Below, piece after piece: positions 37,047 to 45,675 of a DNA stretch of 64,000 bases. Every line of letters starts with the position of its first letter. Position 1 is the stretch's first letter. The stretch comes from Streptomyces sp. NBC_01591 (GTDB lineage Bacteria; Actinomycetota; Actinomycetes; Streptomycetales; Streptomycetaceae). The stretch covers positions 3,100,001-3,164,000 of the forward strand of contig NZ_CP109327.1 in the NCBI RefSeq assembly GCF_035918155.1. Reading direction: 5' to 3'. Made by a program: the position numbers and the translations under genes. The notes under the pieces were generated by a model. It worked only from the letters and a program-made list of their open reading frames with translations. It ran no database searches and was not told the origin of the DNA.

Positions 37047-39829
37047 GTACGCAGTGCCAGCGCCCCGCGTGCGAGGGCAGTTACGAGGACATGGGCGGCG
37101 GTGAGCTGTACTGCGACACCTGCGGTCTGGCTCCGGTCGTCTCGCCGAACGGGATGGTGAGCTCGCCGCCCACCGGGATCGCGGGCGGCGGCGCGAACAG
37201 CCGCAGCAGCAGGGGCAGTCGGGGGAGCAGCAACAGCAGTTCGCGGTCCTCGTCCCGGGCGTCCTCGCGTTCCTCGTCCCGCTCGTCGACCTCTCGGCGT
37301 TCGGTGTCGGGGCGGCTGTCGCGTTCCCTGTCCGGCGCCGCCACCTCCCCTTCGGTCTCGGTGCGTTCCTCCGGTTCGTCCTCGGGTGCGTCCGCCCGGG
37401 GCAGGCTGGGCGTGGGCCTGGTCGAGGTACCGGACGTGCCGCGTCCCGACCCGCGCTCGGCGGTGATGGAGAACCCGGAGGTGCCGGAGCGGAAGCGTTT
37501 CTGTTCGCGTTCCGACTGCGGGGCCCCGGTCGGCCGGTCCCGCGGTGAACGGGTGGGCCGCACGGAGGGGTTCTGCACCAAGTGCGGTCACCCCTACTCG
37601 TTCGTGCCCAAGCTCCACGAGGGCGACATCGTGCACGGCCAGTACGAGGTCGCCGGCTGTCTGGCGCACGGCGGGCTCGGCTGGGTCTATCTCGCGGTCG
37701 ACCGCGCGGTCTCGGACCGCTGGGTGGTCCTCAAGGGCCTGCTCGACACCGGTGACCAGGACGCCATGGAGGCCGCGATCTCCGAGCGCCGCTTCCTGGC
37801 CGAGATCGAACACTCCAACATCGTCCGGATCTACAACTTCGTCGAGCATCTCGACCAGCGCACCGGCTCGCTCGACGGCTACATCGTGATGGAGTACGTC
37901 GGCGGCAAGGCGCTCAAGGACATCGCCAACGAGCGCCGCACCGCCGCCGGGAAGCGCGATCCGCTGCCCGTCGAGCAGGCGTGCGCGTACGGCATCGAGG
38001 CGCTGGAGGCGCTCGGTCACCTGCACAGCCGCAACCTGCTGTACTGCGACTTCAAGGTCGACAACGCGATCCAGACCGAGGGCCAGCTGAAGCTGATCGA
38101 CATGGGCGCCGTCCGCAGGATGGACGACGACGAGTCGGCCATCTACGGCACGGTGGGGTATCAGGCGCCGGAGGTGGCGGAGGTCGGCCCGTCGGTCGCC
38201 TCCGACCTGTACACGGTCGCGCGGACGCTCGCGGTGCTCACCTTCGACTTCCAGGGCTACACCAACGTCTTCGTGGACTCGCTGCCGGATCCGGACAACA
38301 TCGAGGTGTTCCGGACCTACGAGTCGTTCTACCGGCTGCTGGTGCGGGCCACCGACCCTGATCCGGCACGGCGGTTCGCCTCGGCGGCGGAGATGGCGGA
38401 CCAGCTGACGGGTGTGCTGCGCGAGGTGGTGTCGCTGCAGACGGGGCGGCCGCGTCCGGCGCTCTCGACGCTGTTCGGCACGGAAGTACGGGTCACGGAC
38501 ACGCAGTTGTTCCCCGAGCTGACGGACGATGTGTCGCGGCTGGGAGGCCGGGCCACCGCTCCGGCTCCGTCCGGCCGCTTCGGGCGGCGGCGGGGCGGGG
38601 CGGGGAGCACCACCCCGGCCACGACGCCGGTGCTGCCCGCCGCACCGGCGCCGGGCGCGCTGCCCTCGGGTGCCCCGCCGGCCCCCGGGTACGCCGCGCC
38701 GGGGGCCGGCGCGCTGACCGCGCCGCCCACCCATGTCCGGGCCGGCGGCGGTCCGGGCCGGAGCGGCGAGGCCGTCGCGTACGCGCAGACGCAGGCCGCG
38801 ATTCCGGCTCCCCGGGTCCCGGCCGCCGACCCCGGTGCGCCGTCGGGGCTCCCGGTTGCGGGCGACCCCCGGCTGGCCAGGCTCGACGTACGGTCCACCT
38901 CGCTCGCGCTGCCCGTGCCCCGGGTCGACGCGAGCGACCCCAACGCGGGATTCCTCGCCGGGCTGATGGCCACCGCCCCGTCCGAGCTGATCTCCGCGCT
39001 GAACGCCGTGCCCGTGGCCTCGCTGGAGACCCGGCTGCGCGAGCTGCGCGCCCGCCTGGAGCTGAACGAGCTCGGTGCCGCGGGGCAGACCCTGGCGGCG
39101 CTGGAGGGCCAGTACCCGGACGACTGGCGGGTCGTCTGGTACCGCGGCATCACCTCGCTGGTGACCGGTGACAACGAGAACGCGGCGCTCTCCTTCGACG
39201 CGGTGTACGACGCGTTCCCCGGCGAGCCGGCGCCCAAGCTGGCGCTGGGGATCTGCGCGGAGGTGCTGGGCCAGCTGGACAACGCCGCCGAGTACTACCG
39301 GCTGGTGTGGACGACGGACCCGAGCTTCGTCAGCGCCGCCTTCGGGCTGGCCCGGGTACAGATAGCCGCCGGGGACCGGGCCGGGGCCGTCAGGGCGCTG
39401 GAGTCGGTGCCGGAGGCGTCGATCCACTACACGGCGGCCCGGGTCGCCGCGGTGCGTGCCCGGCTGCGCGAGCGGGCCCCGGACGATCCGCTGATCGTCG
39501 ACCTGATGGCCGCCTCGGCCCAGGTCTCGGGGCTGGCCGGTTTCGGTCTGGACGCGGTGCGCCGGGAGCAGCTGTCGACCGAGGTGCTCGGCACGGCGCT
39601 CGACTGGGTACTCTCCGGTAGCCCCACGGTCCGGCCCTCGGCCCAGTCGCCCGAGTCCGCCGGGTCGCCCGGGCCGAGAACGCTGCTCGGCAGTGAGCTG
39701 GACGAGCGGGGCCTGCGCTTCGGGCTCGAGCGTTCGTACCGGATGCTCGCCAGGCTTGCGGAGCCCGGCGATGAGAGGATCGAACTGGTGGAGCGGGCCA
39801 ACCGTTTCCGCCCCCGGACGTGGGTGTGA
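37043..39829 (+). CDS. pknG: PknG-type serine/threonine protein kinase
   Basis: 928 residues. Zinc ribbon 1 has Cys5, Cys10, Cys24 and Cys27; a Ser/Arg-rich linker spans roughly 52-125; zinc ribbon 2 is about 152-185. The kinase domain, from about 195, has the PknG-style glycine loop LAHGGLGWVYLA, catalytic Lys231, YCDFKVDN at 334-341 in place of HRDxKxxN, and DMG at 353-355 in place of DFG. A TPR-like C-terminal domain follows from about 640. All match the architecture of soluble mycobacterial PknG, which controls glutamate metabolism. The ATG at 37043 is coupled to the preceding mini-ORF; GGGGGA lies nine bases upstream. Confidence 0.93.
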   Translation: MSTQCQRPACEGSYEDMGGGELYCDTCGLAPVVSPNGMVSSPPTGIAGGGANSRSSRGSRGSSNSSSRSSSRASSRSSSRSSTSRRSVSGRLSRSLSGAATSPSVSVRSSGSSSGASARGRLGVGLVEVPDVPRPDPRSAVMENPEVPERKRFCSRSDCGAPVGRSRGERVGRTEGFCTKCGHPYSFVPKLHEGDIVHGQYEVAGCLAHGGLGWVYLAVDRAVSDRWVVLKGLLDTGDQDAMEAAISERRFLAEIEHSNIVRIYNFVEHLDQRTGSLDGYIVMEYVGGKALKDIANERRTAAGKRDPLPVEQACAYGIEALEALGHLHSRNLLYCDFKVDNAIQTEGQLKLIDMGAVRRMDDDESAIYGTVGYQAPEVAEVGPSVASDLYTVARTLAVLTFDFQGYTNVFVDSLPDPDNIEVFRTYESFYRLLVRATDPDPARRFASAAEMADQLTGVLREVVSLQTGRPRPALSTLFGTEVRVTDTQLFPELTDDVSRLGGRATAPAPSGRFGRRRGGAGSTTPATTPVLPAAPAPGALPSGAPPAPGYAAPGAGALTAPPTHVRAGGGPGRSGEAVAYAQTQAAIPAPRVPAADPGAPSGLPVAGDPRLARLDVRSTSLALPVPRVDASDPNAGFLAGLMATAPSELISALNAVPVASLETRLRELRARLELNELGAAGQTLAALEGQYPDDWRVVWYRGITSLVTGDNENAALSFDAVYDAFPGEPAPKLALGICAEVLGQLDNAAEYYRLVWTTDPSFVSAAFGLARVQIAAGDRAGAVRALESVPEASIHYTAARVAAVRARLRERAPDDPLIVDLMAASAQVSGLAGFGLDAVRREQLSTEVLGTALDWVLSGSPTVRPSAQSPESAGSPGPRTLLGSELDERGLRFGLERSYRMLARLAEPGDERIELVERANRFRPRTWV

Positions 39830-39831
39830 AA

Positions 39832-41139
39832 ATGTCGCAGAAGCCCCAGGAGACGGCCCTGTCGAAGTGCCCCGGCTGCGAGGAGCCGCTGGAGCCGGGG
39901 GACCTGTTCTGCGGTGCGTGCGGGTACGACCTGTCGGCCGTGCCCGCCGCTCCCCAGGACCACCCGACGATCGCCATGGCCGCACCGGCGGAGAACGGTG
40001 CGGCGGAGCTCCGCTTCGACCGTCGGGACGGCTCGGGTGGACCGGGTGAATCCGATGGACTGGGCGGATCCGGCGGATCCGGCGACTTCGAGCTGCCCGC
40101 GCCCGCGGGTGCGCCGTCGGCCGATGCCCCGGCGCCCGCGCCCACGTCCGCACCCGACCCCCGTACCCCCGCCGCGGAACCGGTGGCGGCCACGCCGCAG
40201 GCCGGCGCCAAACGGTGTGTGGCCTGCCGGTCCGGCAGTGTCGACACCGACGGCTACTGCGAGAACTGCGGTCACGCCCAGCCGCGCGAGCGCGACCACA
40301 TGGAGCAGGAGCTCGGTTCGGTGGCCGCCGTCAGCGACCGGGGCCTGCGCCATCACCGCAACGAGGACTCGTTCGCGGTGTCGACCACCGCCCTGCCCGA
40401 CGGTTCACCGGCCGTCGTCGCGATCGTCTGCGACGGCGTCTCGTCGGCCAGCCGCCCCGACGAGGCGTCGGCGGCCGCCGCGAGCGCGGCCAACGAAGCG
40501 CTTCTGGAGTCGCTACCGCGCGGCACCCACCCACAGCAGGCGATGCACGAGGCGATCGTCGCGGCCGCCGAGGCGGTCAACGCGCTGGCGCAGGAGCCGG
40601 CCCGGGCCATGGAGCACGACCAGCGCCGCCACCAGAACGCCCCGGCGTGCACCCTGGTCGGCTCGATCATGGCGGGCGGCCTGCTGATCGTCGGCTGGGT
40701 CGGCGACAGCCGCGTCTACTGGGTGCCCGACGACCGCACCAACCCGCCCGCCCGGCTGACCGAGGACGACTCCTGGGCCGCGCAGATGGTGGCGGCGGGC
40801 CTGATGAACGAGGCCGAGGCGTACGCGGACGAGCGCGCCCACGCCATCACGGGGTGGCTCGGCGCCGACGCGTACGAGCTGGAACCGCACACCGCGTCCT
40901 TCAAGCCGGACCGGTCCGGTCTCGTGGTCGTGTGCACGGACGGCCTGTGGAACTACGCGGAGTCGGCGGCCGAGATGGCCGCGGCGGTACCGGCCGACGC
41001 GCATCAACGGCCGTTGCACGGCGCCCAGGTGCTGGTGGGTCATGCGCTCGACGGTGGGGGCCACGACAACGTAACAGTGGCTCTGCTGCCGTTCGCCGTG
41101 GAGCAGCAGGGGGCAGGATCGGCCTGCGGCACCACGTGA
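39832..41139 (+). CDS. PP2C-family protein phosphatase with two zinc ribbons
   Basis: 435 residues. CPGCEEPLEPGDLFCGACG at the N-terminus, a Pro/Ala linker, then a second ribbon with CVACR and CENCG, then a PP2C domain from about residue 165. Metal-binding motifs: NEDSF, VCDGVSS, GDSRVYW, CTDGLWNY, HDNVTVAL. It dephosphorylates Ser/Thr-phosphoproteins in the cytoplasm. ATG at 39832; the GTG at 39826 forms GTGA with the pknG stop and may be the true start. As the gene immediately after the kinase, it is the obvious counter-enzyme. Confidence 0.88.
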   Translation: MSQKPQETALSKCPGCEEPLEPGDLFCGACGYDLSAVPAAPQDHPTIAMAAPAENGAAELRFDRRDGSGGPGESDGLGGSGGSGDFELPAPAGAPSADAPAPAPTSAPDPRTPAAEPVAATPQAGAKRCVACRSGSVDTDGYCENCGHAQPRERDHMEQELGSVAAVSDRGLRHHRNEDSFAVSTTALPDGSPAVVAIVCDGVSSASRPDEASAAAASAANEALLESLPRGTHPQQAMHEAIVAAAEAVNALAQEPARAMEHDQRRHQNAPACTLVGSIMAGGLLIVGWVGDSRVYWVPDDRTNPPARLTEDDSWAAQMVAAGLMNEAEAYADERAHAITGWLGADAYELEPHTASFKPDRSGLVVVCTDGLWNYAESAAEMAAAVPADAHQRPLHGAQVLVGHALDGGGHDNVTVALLPFAVEQQGAGSACGTT

Positions 41140-41261
41140 GTCCCGTTCCGTAACGCTTGATTCCAGTTCCGACCGCCCAGTCCGCCACCGCTGCCTTCGC
41201 CCGTATTTCTTCCCTCACAGCTGTCTTCATCCGACACCTGGAGTCCCAAGGAGCCGACCAG

Positions 41262-42620
41262 ATGGCCAACTTCTCCAAGTCGAACGTGCCGCAGTTCTCC
41301 GTCGAGGTGTACCAGAACGAATATCTGCCGGAGGGCGGTCGCGAGGTCAACGCAATCGTGACGGTCACCTCGACCGGGGGCGGCACCACCGGCGGCGTCC
41401 CGCTGTCCGGTGCGTCCGCGGCGCCCGTGCACGTTCCCGGACAGGCACCGAACGCCGCCGTGGTGATCATGGTCGACTGCTCCGGCTCGATGGACTATCC
41501 GCCGACGAAGATGCGCAACGCCCGCGACGCGACGGCCGCGGCCATCGACACCCTGCGCGACGGCACCTCGTTCGCCGTCGTCGGCGGTACGCACGTCGCC
41601 AAGGAGGTCTACCCGGGCAATGGCAGGCTCGCCGTGGCCGACGCGCAGACCAGGGCCCAGGCGAAGGGCGCCCTGCGCGCGCTCAGCGCCGGTGGCGGTA
41701 CGGCGATCGGCACCTGGCTGCGGCTGGCCGACCGGCTCCTCGGCGCGGCCGATGTGGACATCCGGCACGGCATCCTGCTCACCGACGGCCGCAACGAGCA
41801 CGAGGCCCCGGAGGACCTGCGGGCCGCGCTCGACTCCTGCGCGGGCCGTTTCACCTGTGACGCCCGCGGTGTCGGCACCGACTGGGAGGTGAAAGAGGTC
41901 ACAGCGATCGCCTCCGCGCTGCTCGGCACGGCCGACATCGTCGCCGACCCCGCGGGGCTGGCCACGGACTTCACACAGATGATGGAGAACGCGATGGGCA
42001 AGGAGGTCGCGGATGTCGCGCTGCGGCTCTGGACGCCCGTCGGGGTCGAGATCAAGTTCGTGAAACAGGTCGCACCGACGGTCGTCGATCTGACCGACCG
42101 GCGCACCGAGGCGGGCCCCCGTGCCGGGGACTACCCCACGGGCTCCTGGGGCGACGAGTCCCGCGACTACCACGTGTGCGTGACTGTGCCGCGGGCCGGG
42201 ATCGGGCAGGAGATGCTGGCCTCCCGGGTCTCGCTGGTCCTCCCCGACCCGTCGGGCGGGGGTCCGCAGACGCTCTCGCAGGGCCTGGTCAGGGCCGTGT
42301 GGACCGAGGACATGGTGGCGTCCACCTCGATCAATCCGCAGGTCGCGCACTACACCGGCCAGGCGGAACTGGCACAAGTCATCCAGCAGGGGCTCGATGC
42401 CCGCAAGTCGGGAGACTTCGACGGCGCGACCGCGAAACTGGGCCGCGCGGTGCAGCTGGCGTCGGCGTCCGGGAACGAGGACACTGCGAAACTGCTTTCG
42501 AAGGTGGTGGACGTCGTGGACGCCGCGACCGGTACTGTGCGACTGAAGGCGAGGGTCGCGGACGCCGACGAGATGACACTCGAAACGCGCTCGACCAAGA
42601 CCGTTCGCGTCAAGAAGTGA
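41262..42620 (+). CDS. von Willebrand factor A domain protein
   Basis: 452 residues. VWA domain from about 65 to 245 with intact metal-ion-dependent adhesion site: DCSGS at 72-76, the Thr of GGGTAIGTW and the Asp of LLTDGRNE. No signal peptide and no membrane helix, so it is cytoplasmic. A beta-rich middle part is followed by a short helical region (DARKSGDFDGATAKLGRA) like a TPR hairpin. Start fixed by CAAGGAG before the ATG. A substrate-binding or assembly role in the kinase module is inferred. Confidence 0.85.
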   Translation: MANFSKSNVPQFSVEVYQNEYLPEGGREVNAIVTVTSTGGGTTGGVPLSGASAAPVHVPGQAPNAAVVIMVDCSGSMDYPPTKMRNARDATAAAIDTLRDGTSFAVVGGTHVAKEVYPGNGRLAVADAQTRAQAKGALRALSAGGGTAIGTWLRLADRLLGAADVDIRHGILLTDGRNEHEAPEDLRAALDSCAGRFTCDARGVGTDWEVKEVTAIASALLGTADIVADPAGLATDFTQMMENAMGKEVADVALRLWTPVGVEIKFVKQVAPTVVDLTDRRTEAGPRAGDYPTGSWGDESRDYHVCVTVPRAGIGQEMLASRVSLVLPDPSGGGPQTLSQGLVRAVWTEDMVASTSINPQVAHYTGQAELAQVIQQGLDARKSGDFDGATAKLGRAVQLASASGNEDTAKLLSKVVDVVDAATGTVRLKARVADADEMTLETRSTKTVRVKK

Positions 42621-42753
42621 GCACAGAGCCACACGGCAAGTAACCACAGAACAACACAGTCGAGCCGCCCGGCCGGAGTGATCCGCCGGGAGGCGAAGAG
42701 CAGGAAGAATACGCCGGCCCCGGGGCCGGCCCAGGAGAGGGGGAAGCGCCGAC

Positions 42754-43998
42754 ATGCCGACCTGCCCGAACGGACACCAGTCGGGTTCCGACGACTGGTG
42801 CGAGGTCTGCGGCCATCGCATGACCGGTGCGGGCGCGCCTGCGGGTGCGGTCCCCCCGCCGCCGCCTCCGCCGCCCGCTCCCGGTCACGGCTACCCGCCG
42901 GGCGCGGGTTCCGATGCGACCCAGCAGGCGGAGCTCTGCCCGCAGTGCCGCACGCCCCGCGAGGCGATGGCGCCGTTCTGCGAGGAGTGCCGCTGGAACT
43001 TCCTCACGAACACCGCGACGTCGTACACGCCGCTGGCCCCGGCCCACGGCGTTCCCGGCCCGCCGCCCGGACTCAACCTGCCGCCCGGCTTCCAGGCGCA
43101 GCAGCAGTCGGCCCCGCCGCAGCAGCAGCGCGACCCGTTCGAATACCAGGGCTCGCGGCCCTCGCAGATGAACCGCCCGGCCGAGCCGCTCTCCTCCGGA
43201 CAGGGCAACCACCCCGGTCCCCCGGCTCCCGGCCCGGGCCCGCAGGCGCCCCCGCCGCCGTTCCAGCAGCAGGGTCCGCCGGCACCGCCGTCCTTCCAGC
43301 AGCAGTCCGCGCCGCCCCCGCCGTTCCAGCAGCAGTCCGCACCGCCACCGTTCCAGCAGCAGTCGGCGCCGCCCGTGTTCGAGCAGCCCGGTCCGCCGGC
43401 CCCGCAGCCGCCCGCCCCGCAGCCGCAGGGGCCGCAGGGGCCGCAGGGGCCGCAGGGGCCGCAGGGGCCGCAGAGCGGCGACGACGACTGGATGCTGTCG
43501 CCGCCGTCCCGTACCCAGGCCCCGCCGCAGCAGTCGGCGCCGCCGCAACAGCAGCAGCCGCCGTTCCCGGGGCAGAACCAGAACCAGCCGCCCGCGAGCT
43601 GGACCGCGGTCATCGCCCCGGACCGTGAGTACTTCCTGGCGATGATGCAGCGCAGCGGCCCCGAGGCGACCGGGCTGAACCTGCCCGCGTACTCCCCGGA
43701 GCAGCAGCTTCCGCTGGCCGGCAACCAGATCACCATCGGCCGCCGCAGGCACAGCACCGGTGAGTCCCCCGACATCGATCTGTCCGTGCCGCCGGAGGAT
43801 CCGGGCGTCTCGCACCAGCACGCGGTGCTGGTGCAGCAGCCCGACGGCAGCTGGGCCGTGGTCGACCAGAACTCCACGAACGGCACCACGCTCAACGGCG
43901 CCGAGGACCCGATCCAGCCCTATGTCCCCGTCCCGCTCCAGGACGGCGACAAGGTGCACGTCGGGGCGTGGACGACGATCACGATCCGCCGGGGCTGA
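42754..43998 (+). CDS. FHA-domain protein with two N-terminal zinc ribbons
   Basis: 414 residues. Zinc ribbons CPNGHQSGSDDWCEVCGHR and CPQCRTPREAMAPFCEEC lie in the first 90 residues. A long Pro/Gln-rich linker with FQQQ-APP units and a GPQ repeat follows, then the FHA domain from about 305: ITIGRRRHS, VSHQHAVLV, NSTNGTTLNG, VHVGAWTTITI. FHA domains bind phosphothreonine, so this is the likely phospho-reader of the locus, as GarA/OdhI is for PknG in mycobacteria and corynebacteria. Last gene of the series; it ends 6 bp from a convergent gene. Confidence 0.9.
   Translation: MPTCPNGHQSGSDDWCEVCGHRMTGAGAPAGAVPPPPPPPPAPGHGYPPGAGSDATQQAELCPQCRTPREAMAPFCEECRWNFLTNTATSYTPLAPAHGVPGPPPGLNLPPGFQAQQQSAPPQQQRDPFEYQGSRPSQMNRPAEPLSSGQGNHPGPPAPGPGPQAPPPPFQQQGPPAPPSFQQQSAPPPPFQQQSAPPPFQQQSAPPVFEQPGPPAPQPPAPQPQGPQGPQGPQGPQGPQSGDDDWMLSPPSRTQAPPQQSAPPQQQQPPFPGQNQNQPPASWTAVIAPDREYFLAMMQRSGPEATGLNLPAYSPEQQLPLAGNQITIGRRRHSTGESPDIDLSVPPEDPGVSHQHAVLVQQPDGSWAVVDQNSTNGTTLNGAEDPIQPYVPVPLQDGDKVHVGAWTTITIRRG
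43423..43473. repeat. 9-bp tandem repeat coding for GPQ units
   Basis: CCGCAGGGG five times (43423-43467) plus a partial sixth copy. In frame, giving collagen-like Gly-Pro-Gln units in the FHA protein linker. Length variation would not break the frame. Confidence 0.85.
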
Positions 43999-44004
43999 TC
44001 CGCG

Positions 44005-44985
44005 TCACACGGTGGGCAGTGGCCAGGTGTACGGCCCCTCGGGGTCGTCCAGCCAGGCCCACTGCCGCCCGTCCCTGACCGTGATGCCGAACCTCTCCCG
44101 CTCGGGGCGCTTCTCGCGCTGCCAGAGCGAGAGCGCCTCGCGCGGGTCGAGGGTGTCCCCGGTGAGCATCAGCAGGAACCGGAAGAGATCGTTCTCGCTG
44201 ACGCGCCTCGGCACCCTGCCGGAATGCGGGGGCCGTGCGGACTGCGCCGGAACGCCGCGCAGCGGTACGAAGTAGGCGGCCGTGTGCAGGAACCGGCCCT
44301 CGGCGTACTTCCCGTGCGCCCCTTCCCGCACCCGCAGCGCGATCAGTCCGGTGGCGAACGGGGCCAGAATCCGGGCGCCCGATACGCACTGCTCCAGCCA
44401 GGGCTGCGGTACGCACGGCAGGGTGCAGGTCGCGATGATCCGGTCGTACGGGCCGCGCCGGGGCCAGCCCCGTGTCCCGTCCCCGGTGATCACCGCCGGG
44501 TGGTACCCGGCCGCGGCCAGGTGCCGGCGGGCCGACTCGGTGATCTCCGGGTCGAGGTCGACGGTGGTCACGGCGTCGTCGCCGAGCCGGTGGGCGAGCA
44601 GCGCCGCGTTGTAGCCGCTGCCCGCGCCGATCTCCAGGACCCGATGCCCCTCCCGTACGTCCAGCTCTTCGAGCATCCGCGCCATCAGCGAGGGCTGGCT
44701 GCTCGACGAGATCAGTTCGCCGTCCCGGATCCGGGTGGCCAGCGGCCCGTCCGCGTACGCCCCGCGCAGCCACTGGGCCCGCCGGGCCGGGTCGGGGTCC
44801 TCGCACCACATGCGGTCGTAGCCGCCGGCCACGAAGTAGTACGGCACGAACAGATGCCGCGGCACCTCCTCGAAGGCGGCCCGCCAGCCGGGATCGCCCA
44901 GCGCCCCGCCGGCCACGATGGAGCGCACCATCGCCCACCGCTCCTCGGCGGCGGCCGCGGCGAACCGGTCGGTGTGTGCGTCCAT
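44005..44985 (-). CDS. SAM-dependent methyltransferase, protein-isoaspartate methyltransferase-like
   Basis: 326 residues. The PIMT-type core is preceded by VPRHLFVPYYFVAGGY; then SSSSQPSLMARMLEELDV, the SAM loop VLEIGAGSGYNAALLAHRLG, and VTTVDLDPEI. About 100 C-terminal residues exceed the basic PIMT fold. Similar fused-tail enzymes act on protein or on modified peptides in actinobacteria; no precursor peptide is visible nearby. The ATG at 44985 has GGAAGGTGGAGG upstream. It is divergent from the truncated haemoglobin. Confidence 0.8.
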   Translation of the reverse strand: MDAHTDRFAAAAAEERWAMVRSIVAGGALGDPGWRAAFEEVPRHLFVPYYFVAGGYDRMWCEDPDPARRAQWLRGAYADGPLATRIRDGELISSSSQPSLMARMLEELDVREGHRVLEIGAGSGYNAALLAHRLGDDAVTTVDLDPEITESARRHLAAAGYHPAVITGDGTRGWPRRGPYDRIIATCTLPCVPQPWLEQCVSGARILAPFATGLIALRVREGAHGKYAEGRFLHTAAYFVPLRGVPAQSARPPHSGRVPRRVSENDLFRFLLMLTGDTLDPREALSLWQREKRPERERFGITVRDGRQWAWLDDPEGPYTWPLPTV

Positions 44986-45106
44986 ACCTCCACCTTCCTG
45001 CGCCGGGGGCCCGGGGGCCAGGAACCCGGGCGGGCGACGGCCTGCCGGGCTGCCGACAAGGCCTAGGACCACGGACCTCGGCCGGTGCGTCTGCGACGAT
45101 GGACGG

Positions 45107-45511
45107 GTGACAGAGAATCCGCGCGACACGCTGCAGGAGCAGACCTTCTACGAACAGGTCGGCGGTGAGGAGACCTTCCGGCGCCTGGTGCACCGCTTCT
45201 ACCAGGGTGTCGCCGAGGACCCGCTGCTCCGGCCGATGTACCCGGAGGAGGATCTGGGCCCGGCCGAGGAACGGTTCGCGCTGTTCCTGATGCAGTACTG
45301 GGGCGGGCCCCGTACCTACAACGAGCAGCGCGGACACCCCCGGCTGCGGATGCGGCACGTCCCCTTCCGGGTGGACCGGGCGGCGCACGACGCCTGGCTG
45401 AGCCATATGCGGGTGGCCCTCGGCGAGCTCGGACTGGCGCCGGAGCACGAGCGGCAGTTGTGGGACTACCTGACCTACGCCGCCGCCTCGATGGTGAACA
45501 CCCAGGGCTGA
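45107..45511 (+). CDS. glbO: Group II truncated haemoglobin
   Basis: 134 residues from the GTG at 45107. Features of trHbO proteins: TFYEQVGGEETFRRLVHRFY, DPLLRPMYPEEDL, YWGGPRTYNEQRGHPRLRMRH with the proximal histidine (RMRH) region, and DAWLSHM. Role: binding of O2/NO in the cytoplasm. There is no convincing Shine-Dalgarno site, so a leaderless transcript is possible. Stands alone. Confidence 0.93.
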   Translation: MTENPRDTLQEQTFYEQVGGEETFRRLVHRFYQGVAEDPLLRPMYPEEDLGPAEERFALFLMQYWGGPRTYNEQRGHPRLRMRHVPFRVDRAAHDAWLSHMRVALGELGLAPEHERQLWDYLTYAAASMVNTQG

Positions 45512-45675
45512 GCCCCATTCGCCGCCGCAGGCGCGGAATACGGTCTTCCGTCACCGATAAACGGTCACAATCGCATCAAGTACGCACGCAAGCGGTTTCC
45601 AAGAGCGCATGCGTCTTGAAAGCATCCGTACAACGCCGGGGGGCGTGTGTGTGACGAGGGCCCAGGGGGGCGTGA

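Noticed and set aside
37028..40153. Open frame antisense to pknG and the phosphatase
   Set aside because: Arg/Gly-rich shadow of well-supported genes.
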